Positions 42,790-50,906 of a stretch of DNA of 64,000 bases are shown piece after piece; position 1 is the first letter of the stretch; each line of letters opens with the position of its first letter. The notes beneath the pieces are model-generated. The model had not been told where the DNA came from, made no database searches, and saw only the letters and a list, made by a program, of their open reading frames with translations. Source of the stretch: Ancylobacter oerskovii. Lineage in GTDB: Bacteria; Pseudomonadota; Alphaproteobacteria; Rhizobiales; Xanthobacteraceae. A program made the position numbers and the translations under genes. The stretch lies in assembly GCF_018390555.1 (NCBI RefSeq), contig NZ_JAHBGB010000019.1, positions 124,001 to 188,000 on the forward strand, given 5' to 3'.

Positions 42790-43404
42790 ATGGACGATCT
42801 GCTGGAAGGCTATCGGCGCTTTCGCGTCACCTCGTGGCCGGAGCGCAAGGCGTTGTTCGAGAAGCTCGCCTCGCGCGGGCAGAGCCCGCAGACGCTGGTG
42901 ATCGCCTGTTCCGACAGCCGCGTCGACCCGACCATGATCTTCGACGTCGGCCCGGGCGAATTGTTCGTGGTGCGCAACGTCGCCAATCTGGTGCCGGCCT
43001 ATTCGACGCCCGACCACGCGCATCACGGCACCAGCGCCGCCATCGAGTTCGCGGTGAAGGTGCTGGAGGTGAAGCAGATCGTCGTGCTCGGCCATGCGCT
43101 GTGCGGCGGCGCGCGGGCGCTGCTCGACGGCGCCCCGGAAGCGGCGCAGGACTTCCTGCCCGACTGGATCCGCATCGCCGCCCCGGCGAGCGAGGTGGCG
43201 CGGCATCTGACGGACGACGAGGCCGAGCAGCGGCGGCTGGTCGAATATGGCTGCGTGCGGCTGTCGCTGAACAATCTCGAGAGCTTCCCGTGGATCCGGG
43301 AGCGCATCGACGACGGCCGGCTGTCGCTGCACGGCTTCTATTTCGCCGTCGCGACCGGGGTGCTGGAACGGCTGCGGCCGGACGGCACCTTTGGCCCGGC
43401 GTGA
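42790..43404 (+). CDS. Beta-class carbonic anhydrase
   Basis: 204 aa from MDDLLEGYRRFRVTSW, preceded by AAGGA. The zinc site is Cys40-x-Asp42-x-Arg (ACSDSRVDP), His102 and Cys105 (LGHALCGGARAL). VVRNVANLVPAY is a typical dimer-interface segment. Interconverts CO2 and bicarbonate in the cytoplasm. A methyltransferase gene follows 20 bp later and may be co-transcribed. Confidence 0.95.
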   Translation: MDDLLEGYRRFRVTSWPERKALFEKLASRGQSPQTLVIACSDSRVDPTMIFDVGPGELFVVRNVANLVPAYSTPDHAHHGTSAAIEFAVKVLEVKQIVVLGHALCGGARALLDGAPEAAQDFLPDWIRIAAPASEVARHLTDDEAEQRRLVEYGCVRLSLNNLESFPWIRERIDDGRLSLHGFYFAVATGVLERLRPDGTFGPA

Positions 43405-43423
43405 GGGGCCGGAGCGCGAGGGC

Positions 43424-44065
43424 ATGTTGGAAGAGCTCGATTTCGAAGAACTCGACGGCGTGAAGCTGATCGTCCGCGAGGACAACGTTCTCGCCGCGCA
43501 GAAGAAGCGGAGCAAGGGGTTCGAGCCGATCTCCCGGCGCCTGTGGGCCGAACTGGCCGGCAAGGGCGGCACGGTGGTCGATGCCGGCGCCTATTCCGGC
43601 TTCTACTCGATCCTGGCGGCGCGCTCGGGAGCCGACCGGGTGCACGCCTTCGAGGCCAGCCCGCTCATCGTTCCGCGCCTGCTCGCCAATCTCGCGCTCA
43701 ACGACATCGGCACGGTGCGGGTGCATCCCCATGCGCTCTCCCGCGTCTCCGGGCAGCGCATCGCCATTCGCGGCAAGGACGGGCTGAGCTCGGCGGGGAG
43801 CATCGTCGGCGACGGAGCGGTGATCGGCAGCGCCAGCACCCTGGCCCTGGACGATGTCGGGCTCGCCGAGCTGTCGGTGATCAAGATCGACGTCGAGCGG
43901 GCCGAATACGACCTGCTGCAGGGCGGCGCGGCGACGATCCGTCGCTTCCGGCCGCATATCCTCATCGAGCTGCTCGACGAGATCGACGCGGTGGACGGGC
44001 TGCTGCGCGGCTGGGGCTATACCGGCGAGAAGACCGACAGCAGCATGTACCACTACCACGTCTGA
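43424..44065 (+). CDS. FkbM-family methyltransferase
   Basis: 213 aa from MLEELDFEELDGV. SAM-binding Rossmann segments: VVDAGAYSGFYSILAARSGA (motif I), HAFEASPLIVPRLLAN and KIDVERAEYDLLQG, the last being the FkbM hallmark (Ile-Asp-Val-Glu-Gly/Arg-x-Glu). Acceptor unknown; members modify sugars, lipids or small molecules. Follows the carbonic anhydrase; overlap with it by the longer TTG start is not favoured. Confidence 0.83.
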   Translation: MLEELDFEELDGVKLIVREDNVLAAQKKRSKGFEPISRRLWAELAGKGGTVVDAGAYSGFYSILAARSGADRVHAFEASPLIVPRLLANLALNDIGTVRVHPHALSRVSGQRIAIRGKDGLSSAGSIVGDGAVIGSASTLALDDVGLAELSVIKIDVERAEYDLLQGGAATIRRFRPHILIELLDEIDAVDGLLRGWGYTGEKTDSSMYHYHV

Positions 44066-44147
44066 GCCGGGCCGGCGGGACGCCCGAAAAGGCACGGAGC
44101 GGCGGATGGCCGCCCTCTCCGGCGCCGCAAGCCGCGCGCCTGCGCGG

Positions 44148-44324
44148 TCAGTCCTTCCGAAGGTCTTCCATCATGGCCTCGATGGCCCCGATGGTGACTT
44201 CGATGTCGGCGATCTTGCGCAGCGCGTTGTCGGACGGGAGCGTCCCGGCCTCGGCGGCGGCCTTGATCAATTCGCGCTGGGCGGCGAGCAGCCGGGTGCG
44301 GAGGGCGGTGAGCTTTTCAATCAT
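44148..44324 (-). CDS. Small coiled-coil-like protein (58 aa)
   Basis: Encodes MIEKLTALRTRLLAAQRELI and on to IEAMMEDLRKD: an acidic/basic amphipathic helix pair with a short break (GTLPSD), and leucine/isoleucine at heptad-like spacing. Composition and codon use look protein-like, and no competing gene is present on either strand. Function unknown. Confidence 0.6.
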   Translation of the reverse strand: MIEKLTALRTRLLAAQRELIKAAAEAGTLPSDNALRKIADIEVTIGAIEAMMEDLRKD

Positions 44325-44614
44325 GCTGTCGGACTAGCGCAATGGCCGCCCGGGTTCAATCACCAACCTGCCGGGGCCGGCATCTTCCGTTGTCATGGGC
44401 GATCGCGCCGTCGATCCGGCATGGATACGCCGGAGATGCCGGGCCGGGCCGTATCGGGATCCGGCAACTTATTCGTGTATAGACTTTCGTTCCCGATGAT
44501 CTCGCGCCGCCCGGCGACGAAATGGCGCCGCCGATCTGGCAGGCGGGCTTCCCGATCTGCTAGAGTGACGCCATTCCCCTTCGTCATTTTCATGCAGCCG
44601 ATTGGAAGCACCCC

Positions 44615-45583
44615 ATGAAGCAGATCATTGGTCTTGGTGACAGTCATCTACAATATTTCAGCTTTGCCGCCACCAACGGACTGCTCTCGCCCTATCAGTT
44701 CCATGCCTGCCGGGTGCCCGGCGCCACCGCCGCCGGCCTCATGAACGAGAAGTCGGCGACGGATGCGCGCGGGTCTTTCCTCAATTTCCTCAAGGAATAC
44801 GACAAGACATCCCTCGTCCTGCTGCATCTCGGCGAGGTGGATTGCGGCATCCTGGTCTGGCTGCGGGCGCAGAAGAACGGAACCTCCCTCGAGCATGAGG
44901 TGTCGCGGTCGATCGAGAGCTACATGCGGTTCGTGGACGAACTGGTCGCCGGCGGCCGCAAGAACGTCGCCATCACCTCCGCGACCTTGCCGACGATCAA
45001 CGACCATGACCATAGTGGCGACATCATCTCCATCCGGCGGCAGGCGGTCTCGGCGACCCAGAAGCAGCGGACCGAGGTGACCCACCTGTTCAACGCGCAA
45101 CTTGCGCGCGAGGCGGCGGCGCGCGGCCTGACCTTCATCGATGCGCAGGCGGAGGTGGTCGACCGCGCGACCGGCATGGTGAGCACGCGCTTCCGCAATC
45201 GCAACGCCGCCGACCACCATATGGACAATGTCCAGGCGGGGGTGATGTGGGCGTCGCTGCTGAACAGGAAGCTGCGCTTTCCCCGCCAGGGCGCCGCTTC
45301 GCACTTCGTCGCCAAGGAGGACACGCTGCTGAAATCGCTGCCGCTGCGCTCCAGCAAGCTCACCGGCGACCATTACGTCCTGTGCAAGAAGGGCACGGCG
45401 ATCCGCGGCCGGCTGGTGGGATCGCTGAATGGCTGCGCCATCTTCCGCGAAGTGTCCTCGCCGGACGTCGCCGTCGCCGATCTGCACCGCGTGGCCTACC
45501 AGCCCCATTGGGAGCAGGTGACGGCGGCCGGGCGCAAAACGGCGCGGAAGCGTGCCGCCGACGTCGCGCAGGCGAGCGCCTGA
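44615..45583 (+). CDS. SGNH-hydrolase-like protein of unknown function
   Basis: 322 aa. Starts MKQIIGLGDSHLQYFSF: Gly8-Asp9-Ser10-His11 resembles block I of SGNH/GDSL esterases with His in place of Leu. LLHLGEVDCGIL gives a block III-like GExD, and RNAADHHMDN is a candidate for the Asp-x-x-His block. Related sugar- or capsule-associated SGNH proteins exist, but the substrate cannot be named. No signal peptide. The C-terminal 80 residues look like a separate basic domain. Codons are less GC-biased than neighbours, and the gene lies at the 3' side of tRNA-Pro, so acquisition is possible. Confidence 0.65.
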   Translation: MKQIIGLGDSHLQYFSFAATNGLLSPYQFHACRVPGATAAGLMNEKSATDARGSFLNFLKEYDKTSLVLLHLGEVDCGILVWLRAQKNGTSLEHEVSRSIESYMRFVDELVAGGRKNVAITSATLPTINDHDHSGDIISIRRQAVSATQKQRTEVTHLFNAQLAREAAARGLTFIDAQAEVVDRATGMVSTRFRNRNAADHHMDNVQAGVMWASLLNRKLRFPRQGAASHFVAKEDTLLKSLPLRSSKLTGDHYVLCKKGTAIRGRLVGSLNGCAIFREVSSPDVAVADLHRVAYQPHWEQVTAAGRKTARKRAADVAQASA

Positions 45584-45649
45584 CGGGGCGGAGCCCGCCG
45601 GGGCTTCTCCCGGCATGGCCGGCATCGAGCCGATCCTCCCCTGTCTGTA

Positions 45650-45686
45650 CCCGCTCGCTCTCTCTTTGGAGGGCGGACGGGTTTTT
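45650..45686 (+). terminator. Intrinsic terminator after the SGNH-like gene
   Basis: CCCGCTCGCTC pairs with GGGCGGACGGG (10 of 11, two G-U), 10-nt loop, then TTTTT. Confidence 0.7.
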
Positions 45687-45987
45687 GCGTTGGCACGGAC
45701 CGTGCCGACGTGCGTTTCGATGCCATGTGCATGCCCGTGGGGCCCGGGCGATGTCGAGGCTGCGGCGCGGCGGCCGCTGGAGCGCCGGTCCCGGCTATCA
45801 AGGCGCCGACCCCCACCGCGCGGCACGCCAGGCCGCTGGGGGCAGCCTCGTCTGCGGGTACCGGGAGCCAATCACGGTCGAGGTGCGGCATCATCCGGCT
45901 TCCCCGGATGAGGGGCGAAGCTCCGGGCTTCTGTCGGGATGATCGTCGGGGTCGTTCCTGTCGGGAACAGGAAATCAAGATGCCGCT
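45687..45987. other. Intergenic DNA between terminator and tRNA-Pro
   Basis: About 300 bases with no supported gene. It contains short dyads (GGAAGCCGGATG-like stretches, GTCGGGATGATCGTCGGG) resembling worn intergenic repeats. Confidence 0.4.
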
Positions 45988-46064
45988 TGGTCGGAGTGGC
46001 AGGATTTGAACCTGCGACCCCCTCGTCCCGAACGAGGTGCGCTACCAGGCTGCGCTACACTCCG
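45988..46064 (-). tRNA. tRNA-Pro (anticodon CGG)
   Basis: On the minus strand, acceptor CGGAGTG pairs with CACTCCG, followed by discriminator A and encoded CCA. Anticodon stem CCTCG/CGAGG with loop TTCGGGA gives CGG, reading CCG (Pro). The D arm contains AGCGCAGCCTGGTAGCGC and the T arm contains GTTCAAATC. 77 nt, all arms intact. Confidence 0.95.
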
Positions 46065-46252
46065 ACGCGGCGGGCGAGCCTCTAGCATGGGGATGCGCCG
46101 GCCTGCAAGGGCAGCGTCGCACTTCTTCACACAGCCTGTTGATGACGCCGGGACGTCCGGTCGCCAATCTCGCGCATGACGGTTGAAAGCGACGCGCTCC
46201 TGTGGCTATGTCCGCGCCCGCATGATCCGCGTCGCCGGAAGATGCGGAGCGT

Positions 46253-46327
46253 TGGGGCGTCGCCAAGCGGTAAGGCAGGGGATTTTGATTCCCCCATGCG
46301 GAGGTTCGAATCCTCCCGCCCCAGCCA
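46253..46327 (+). tRNA. tRNA-Gln (anticodon TTG)
   Basis: Acceptor TGGGGCG pairs with CGCCCCA, discriminator G, encoded CCA. The anticodon stem GGGGA/TCCCC encloses loop TTTTGAT, giving anticodon TTG (CAA, Gln). The D arm contains TCGCCAAGCGGTAAGGC and the T arm GGTTCGAATCC. 75 nt. The 3' end faces the accessory genes to the right. Confidence 0.95.
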
Positions 46328-46441
46328 ACCTTCTTATCTCTCTGATTCCCACGAGATAATTCGGAATTTCACTCGCCGGACACCCCCCGCGGATACGCCC
46401 GTATCGGGCGTTCGATGCGCCTTGCGGGGGAAGGCCGGGCG

Positions 46442-46696
46442 TCAGTTGCCCTGCTCGGCGGCCTTCCTGGCGAACAGGAAGCCTCCCAAGCCGCCCATGA
46501 GGCCGCCATTCACGTAGATGACGAGGAGCGGCGCGAAATCTTCGAAATAGCCGAACCGAACGGCGGCAGCAGAGGCGAGGACCGTCAATGCACCGATAAG
46601 CAGCGCCGCAGGCACCAGCCTTCTGATCGTGAAGGCTATCAGCCCGGAAGCGCAGAGTATGAGGAAGCCAGAGATCAACGCGAAGGGGTCTATCAT
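46442..46696 (-). CDS. Small membrane protein (84 aa)
   Basis: MIDPFALISGFLILCASGLI begins a protein with three predicted hydrophobic segments (about residues 5-24, 29-48, 56-76) and a short basic tail (ARKAAEQGN). No family recognised; a holin-like role is possible from size and context but unproven. The ATG directly follows the stop of the broken frame upstream (TGAATG), as in tightly packed phage-type operons. AAGGGA lies about 8 bases upstream. Confidence 0.65.
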   Translation of the reverse strand: MIDPFALISGFLILCASGLIAFTIRRLVPAALLIGALTVLASAAAVRFGYFEDFAPLLVIYVNGGLMGGLGGFLFARKAAEQGN

Positions 46697-46945
46697 TCAA
46701 TGTCCCTTGGGGAAGGTGCCGGCGGCATAGGTCGTTCGCAGCGGATCGGGGATGTTCAGCCCGGCAATATCTACGAGGGGACTGTTGTTCGGCGAGTGGA
46801 CCATTCAGCGCAGGGGCGATGCGGAGTGCCTGTATCACGCCGGCAGGGATTTCGGAGCGAGAGCGAGGGTGTAGGGCACGTCGCCGTCGAACAAGCGCGT
46901 GTCCTCGAAAGAGATGGTGTCAAAAACACCACATATTCGAAGCAA
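46697..46945 (-). pseudogene. Broken coding remnant upstream of the small membrane gene
   Basis: Protein-like stretches appear in alternating frames: RICGVFDTISFEDTRLFDGD with VPYTLALAPKSLPA then stop; VIQALRIAPALNGPLAEQ one frame over; and PLVDIAGLNIPDPLRTTYAA ending FPKGH, stop, immediately before the membrane gene. Taken together they look like the C-terminal end of one protein disrupted by two small indels. Alternatively the last piece (46697-46804) is a 35-residue gene. No family recognised. Confidence 0.4.
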
Positions 46946-47063
46946 ACTGTTGGCACTTCCTTCTGGTTGGTTGCCTCTAGGGCACGCCGATGAATGATGC
47001 GTCCCGCGCCAAATCGGGGTGGGACAAGGTGTCTTCCCGTTCCGTCGCGTGGGAGGCACAAGA

Positions 47064-48293
47064 ATGGCTACAATTAACGTCGATCTCAGCGAGTCGGATC
47101 AAACCGTAAGCTCGGGTTCGGTGGAGTATGATCCCAATTCCGCAACAACGATCCACATCATAGACATCGGTGGCGACCATACGCTGGTCGTCGATGGTAT
47201 TGATGCGAACGTTATATTCACGCGCCTTGGTATAAGCGTTCTGGCGCATTCCACCTTTGAGGCGATCAACGGCGCCAACGTCTACATCTCGCAGAATGGA
47301 TTGAGCCTGGCCGTCGGCAGCAGCCTGCGTTACGAAGTTGGCGATGCTTCCAGCATTTCCGTTCATCCCGGTGATTTCAATTACGAAATCCTGAGCGGCC
47401 ATTATGTGGACTTCGTGGGCGAGCAGCCCGGAAGCTTCACCTATGATTTCACGTCATCGAGCGCCGAAACGCCCAGCTTCACGGTAACGGGATTCGGCTA
47501 TGGCGACTCGCTCAACGTTGCGGGACTGAGCTTCGAGAGCTTCACCTATGATGCCGCGACGGGCGATGCGACCCTGATATATGACAATGACGAGATCGGC
47601 GGGAGCGTCACCTTCAACATCAAGGACATGGACCCGGCCCTTGCCGAACTGATCGCGGCAGATCCCAGCGCCTATGTCGACCAGTCCAGCGGCGCCTTCG
47701 TCGCTCCCCTGTGCTTCCTCGCCGGCACCCATATAGCGACGCCCCAAGGCGAGCGGCTCGTGGAGGACTTCAGGATAGGCGACCTGGTGCTCACCGCCTC
47801 CGGCGAGGCCCGGCCCGTTCGCTGGATCGGCCGCCAGGCCGTGATCCGGGTCTTCGCCGACCCGCTGCGTGCCTACCCTGTTCGTATCGCCGCCGGTGCA
47901 TTGGAGGAGGGCGGGCCGTCTCGCGACCTTTTCCTGTCCCCGGATCATGCGCTGCTGATCGATGGGGTGCTGGTGCAGGCGAGTGCGCTGGTGAACGGCG
48001 TGAGCGTCACCCGCGTCGAACGGCCCGAGGAACGCTTCACCTACTACCATCTCGAACTTGAGGACCACGCGCTGGTGCTCGCCGAGGGCGTGCCTGCCGA
48101 GACCTTCGTGGACAATGCAACGCGCCGCCGCTTCGACAATTACGCCGAGTTCGAGGGCCTGTACGGGGTCCCCGTCCAGGCCATCGCGGAAATGGACAAG
48201 CCGCGCGTGAAGTCGGCGCGGCAGCTTCCTGCGACGATCCGCAGGCGGCTCGAGATGCGGGCGCGTGAGCTCGCAATGGTGGCGGCCGCCTAG
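47064..48293 (+). CDS. Hint-domain surface/secreted protein
   Basis: 409 aa; GGGAGG seven bases before the ATG fixes the start. Residues 1-210 are Ser/Asp/Thr/Gly-rich, acidic and beta-rich with no signal peptide, like repeats-free ends of secreted adhesins. From about residue 215 a Hint module begins: CFLAGTHIATPQGERLVEDF, RPVRWIGRQ, LFLSPDHALLIDGVLVQA and HLELEDHALVLAEGVPAETF (Hint_2 type). The C-terminal His-Asn-Cys needed for intein splicing is absent, so it may only self-cleave or may be inactive. The N-terminal part is notably less GC-rich than the rest of the window, suggesting transfer. Confidence 0.85.
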   Translation: MATINVDLSESDQTVSSGSVEYDPNSATTIHIIDIGGDHTLVVDGIDANVIFTRLGISVLAHSTFEAINGANVYISQNGLSLAVGSSLRYEVGDASSISVHPGDFNYEILSGHYVDFVGEQPGSFTYDFTSSSAETPSFTVTGFGYGDSLNVAGLSFESFTYDAATGDATLIYDNDEIGGSVTFNIKDMDPALAELIAADPSAYVDQSSGAFVAPLCFLAGTHIATPQGERLVEDFRIGDLVLTASGEARPVRWIGRQAVIRVFADPLRAYPVRIAAGALEEGGPSRDLFLSPDHALLIDGVLVQASALVNGVSVTRVERPEERFTYYHLELEDHALVLAEGVPAETFVDNATRRRFDNYAEFEGLYGVPVQAIAEMDKPRVKSARQLPATIRRRLEMRARELAMVAAA

Positions 48294-48659
48294 AGCCCTC
48301 CGGTGAACTCCGGTTCACCGGAAAGGGTCCAGGTTCCTGTTCGGACGCGTTTTCTTCACGTGACCCGGATCCCGCTTTGCTCGAAGACGCTCTAGCTTCC
48401 GCCGAGGCACTCCCTGCCGGTCTTGAAGGCCGAGGAGTGCCCTTCTCGCGGCGGGGAACGGGCCGCTCGATCAAGGAGACGTGGAGACCTCCGGCAGGTC
48501 GCGGGAAGGACGAGACCAGAGGCGGTGCCTTGATACGGCCCCGGGATTTCCTCGCGCCTGTCATGTCGCAAGATGAACAAAACGACCTTGGGTGTTACGG
48601 TTCGCCTGCAGGGCGGGAGGTAGAGCGGAATACCTCAGGAACGCTCGAGGGAGTGGACA
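48294..48659. other. Intergenic region with a perfect stem-loop (48299-48322)
   Basis: The stem TCCGGTGAAC / GTTCACCGGA is perfect over 10 bp with a 4-nt loop, 6 bases after the Hint gene stop, without a T run. The other 340 bases hold no gene I can support; GGGAG at 48649-48653 is the ribosome binding site for the MFS gene. Confidence 0.6.
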
Positions 48660-49895
48660 TTGTACGCACAGGTCGGCGCGCTCATCTTCGCCACCAGCCT
48701 TGTTCAGCTGGCGAACGGCTTCTTTACGACCCTCGTCTCGCTTCGCCTGGGCGTGGAGGATTTCAATCCCGCCCTCGAAGGCGTCGTCATGAGCGCCTAT
48801 TTCGTCGGCTTCACCCTCGGCTCCGTCACCTGCGGCGGCATCATCCAGCGGATCGGCCATATTCGCGGCTACGCGGCCTTCGGCGGCATCGTCATCGGCG
48901 CCACGGTGGGCATGAGCCTCATGGTGGATGCGCTCGCTTGGGGGCTGTTGCGCGCGGCCATCGGGTTCGGTTGCGTCGGCCTGTTCGTCGCGACGGAGAG
49001 CTGGCTGAATTCCAAGGCCACCCCGGCTTTGCGCGGCAAGGTCTTCTCCACCTACATGGTGGGGACCTTCCTCGCCCTCGCGCTGGGCCAGCTGCTCGTC
49101 GGCCGGTTGCCGCTCGAGGGTGCCACGGCTTTCGACATCATCGTGGCGCTGTTCGCGGTGGCGCTCGTCATCGTCAGCATGACGCGGGCCGAGCAGCCCA
49201 TCGTCACGAAAGAGGTCACGCTGCCTTACGGCGAATTGCTGCGGGCGGCTCCCGTCGCCATTCTCGGGGCGGCGATCGCCGGCATGATCAGCGCCACGTT
49301 CTACGCGGTCGTGCCGAGCTGGATGCTGGCAAACAACATCCCGCAGGAGACGATAGGGCTGGTCATGCTGAGCGCGGTGCTGGGCGGGCTCGCCTTTCAG
49401 ATCCCCGTCGGCTGGCTGTCCGACCGCATGGACCGGCGCATGCTCCTCGGCGGGCTGGCGTTCGGCTTCGCCCTGGCGGCCGTGGTGCTTATTTTCCTGC
49501 CGCGCCAGCTGAGCTTCGTCCTGCCGGTCGCGGCGCTTCTGGGCGGCTTCATGTCCACGCTCTATCCCGTCTGCGTTTCGCACGCCATGGACAACATGGC
49601 GCAGGAGGGGGCGGTGTCGATCAGCGGGCGGCTCATCCTCATGAGCGGCATCGGGTCCACCGTCGGGCCGCTTACCGGCGCGTGGATCATGGGCGCCCTC
49701 AACCTGCGCGGCGTGTTCTATTTCATGGCGGCGGCGGCCACGCTGCTGGGCGTGGTTGCCGTGATGCGGGCGCTGGCGCGGGCCCCGGCACCGAGCGTGG
49801 AGGCGCCTTTCACCGTCGTGGCGCCGCAAGCGCTGCATGTCGTGCCGGAGGAGCCCGTCGCCACCGGCGCGCCATCGGATGCGCCCGCCCGCTAG
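48660..49895 (+). CDS. MFS transporter (YcaD/UMF-like)
   Basis: 411 aa from TTG: an in-frame stop at 48621 and the absence of other start codons leave TTG 48660, which has GGGAG at good distance. Twelve hydrophobic segments. Loop motifs GGIIQRIGHIRGYAAFGG (loop 2-3) and VGWLSDRMDRRMLLGG (loop 8-9) are typical of the major facilitator superfamily, with ATESWLNSKATPALRGKVFS as in the YcaD-like subgroup. Substrate unknown. The C-terminal 40 residues form a soluble Pro/Ala tail. Confidence 0.88.
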   Translation: MYAQVGALIFATSLVQLANGFFTTLVSLRLGVEDFNPALEGVVMSAYFVGFTLGSVTCGGIIQRIGHIRGYAAFGGIVIGATVGMSLMVDALAWGLLRAAIGFGCVGLFVATESWLNSKATPALRGKVFSTYMVGTFLALALGQLLVGRLPLEGATAFDIIVALFAVALVIVSMTRAEQPIVTKEVTLPYGELLRAAPVAILGAAIAGMISATFYAVVPSWMLANNIPQETIGLVMLSAVLGGLAFQIPVGWLSDRMDRRMLLGGLAFGFALAAVVLIFLPRQLSFVLPVAALLGGFMSTLYPVCVSHAMDNMAQEGAVSISGRLILMSGIGSTVGPLTGAWIMGALNLRGVFYFMAAAATLLGVVAVMRALARAPAPSVEAPFTVVAPQALHVVPEEPVATGAPSDAPAR

Positions 49896-50045
49896 GGTGA
49901 CGTTCGAGGTGTTCTCGGTGGTGCCTCGATCCGGAGCCCGGGGGCGCGCTTGCCTGAGCGCGGGCCGTTATCCCGCCGTCACGGCGCCTAGCGGCGGGGC
50001 GCGAGCGCCAGACTGTGGATCGCTCGGCGTCCGCTGGCGGCGGGG

Positions 50046-50195
50046 TCAGCCGATCTGTTCGATGACGATGGCGCGGATTTGTTCGCGGGTCAGTCCGCAG
50101 GGCTCCGGCTTCCAGTCAGGGCTGGAGCGCCGCGCGTCGGGCGCGGGAGCGGGCGGGGAGACGGGAAGGGGTCGGCGGGTAATCTGAATCTGCAT
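50046..50195 (-). CDS. Small protein (49 aa)
   Basis: ATG preceded by GAGGATAT. Sequence: MQIQITRRPLPVSPPAPAPD, then DWKPEPCGLTREQIRAIVIEQIG. The Pro-rich first half and the C-terminal LTREQIRAIV helix look like a short conserved rhizobial protein, but I cannot name a family. Confidence 0.55.
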   Translation of the reverse strand: MQIQITRRPLPVSPPAPAPDARRSSPDWKPEPCGLTREQIRAIVIEQIG

Positions 50196-50420
50196 ATATC
50201 CTCTGTGCCTCCGGCAAATAGCCGGCGGCTGACGCTCGTGCGTCGATTTGAGTGAGGCCCGATGCCTGAGGCAGGGCGTAGCCGCGTGTGCGACGATGAT
50301 GACCTACCGGGACAATGCGTCCCCAGTATGACACTCCGACATCGCCACATCGGGATACCGAAGGTCCTTCCGCCGCCCGCCCAACCCACCGGGTTCGCCG
50401 GGTGGCTGGCGAGAGCGGGT

Positions 50421-50447
50421 TTGAGCGGCCGGGGCCGGCGGGATAAT
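50421..50447 (+). promoter_or_regulatory. Candidate promoter of the YeaO-like gene
   Basis: TTGAGC, 15-nt spacer, GATAAT, about 30 bases before the ATG at 50478. The spacer is short and GC-rich, so this is tentative. Confidence 0.3.
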
Positions 50448-50477
50448 CTGGCGGCTCTCGCTTGCGGTGCCCCCGTC

Positions 50478-50843
50478 ATGACCAAGGCTGCCCCCGATCT
50501 CAGGCTGAAAAGAGCGTACGACCCTATCGGGAGCGACGACGGGGCCCGCATTCTCGTCGACAGATTGTGGCCGCGCGGCATCCGCAAGGAGGCCCTGGCG
50601 CTGACCCTCTGGCTGAAGGAGATCGCCCCCACGGCGGCCTTGCGGAGCTGGTTCGGGCACGATCCCGGCCGCTTCGAGGAGTTTTCGCGCCGCTACCGTG
50701 CGGAACTGGACGCCAATGCCGCCGCGGTCGCGCGTCTCGAGGCGTTCCTGGAGCAGGGGCGCGTCACATTGCTCTATTCGGCGCGTGACGTCGTGCACAA
50801 CGACGCGGTGGTGCTGGCGGACTATCTTCGCACGCGCGGCTGA
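50478..50843 (+). CDS. DUF488-family protein, YeaO-like
   Basis: 121 aa. RAYDPIGSDDGARILVDRLW, PRGIRKEALALTLWLKEIAP, and TLLYSARDVVHNDAVVLADY match the E. coli YeaO pattern very closely (YeaO: RVYDP, RILVDRLWPRGI, LLYSA, LVLADWL). Biochemical role unknown. Upstream in-frame codons to 50262 are not conserved-looking; no clear ribosome site, possibly a leaderless or short-leader mRNA. Confidence 0.88.
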   Translation: MTKAAPDLRLKRAYDPIGSDDGARILVDRLWPRGIRKEALALTLWLKEIAPTAALRSWFGHDPGRFEEFSRRYRAELDANAAAVARLEAFLEQGRVTLLYSARDVVHNDAVVLADYLRTRG

Positions 50844-50906
50844 CAGCCGCGGCGGTGAATCGGGATGATCCCCGCGATGGCCCGGCCACCGCGGGCGAGC
50901 GCGGAA

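Noticed and set aside
46391-46415. Terminator after the small membrane gene (ACGCCCG-TAT-CGGGCGT)
   Set aside because: A perfect 7-bp hairpin exists but no T run follows on the minus strand.
47700-48293. Functional intein in the Hint protein
   Set aside because: The C-terminal His-Asn and following Cys/Ser/Thr are absent and no downstream extein exists.
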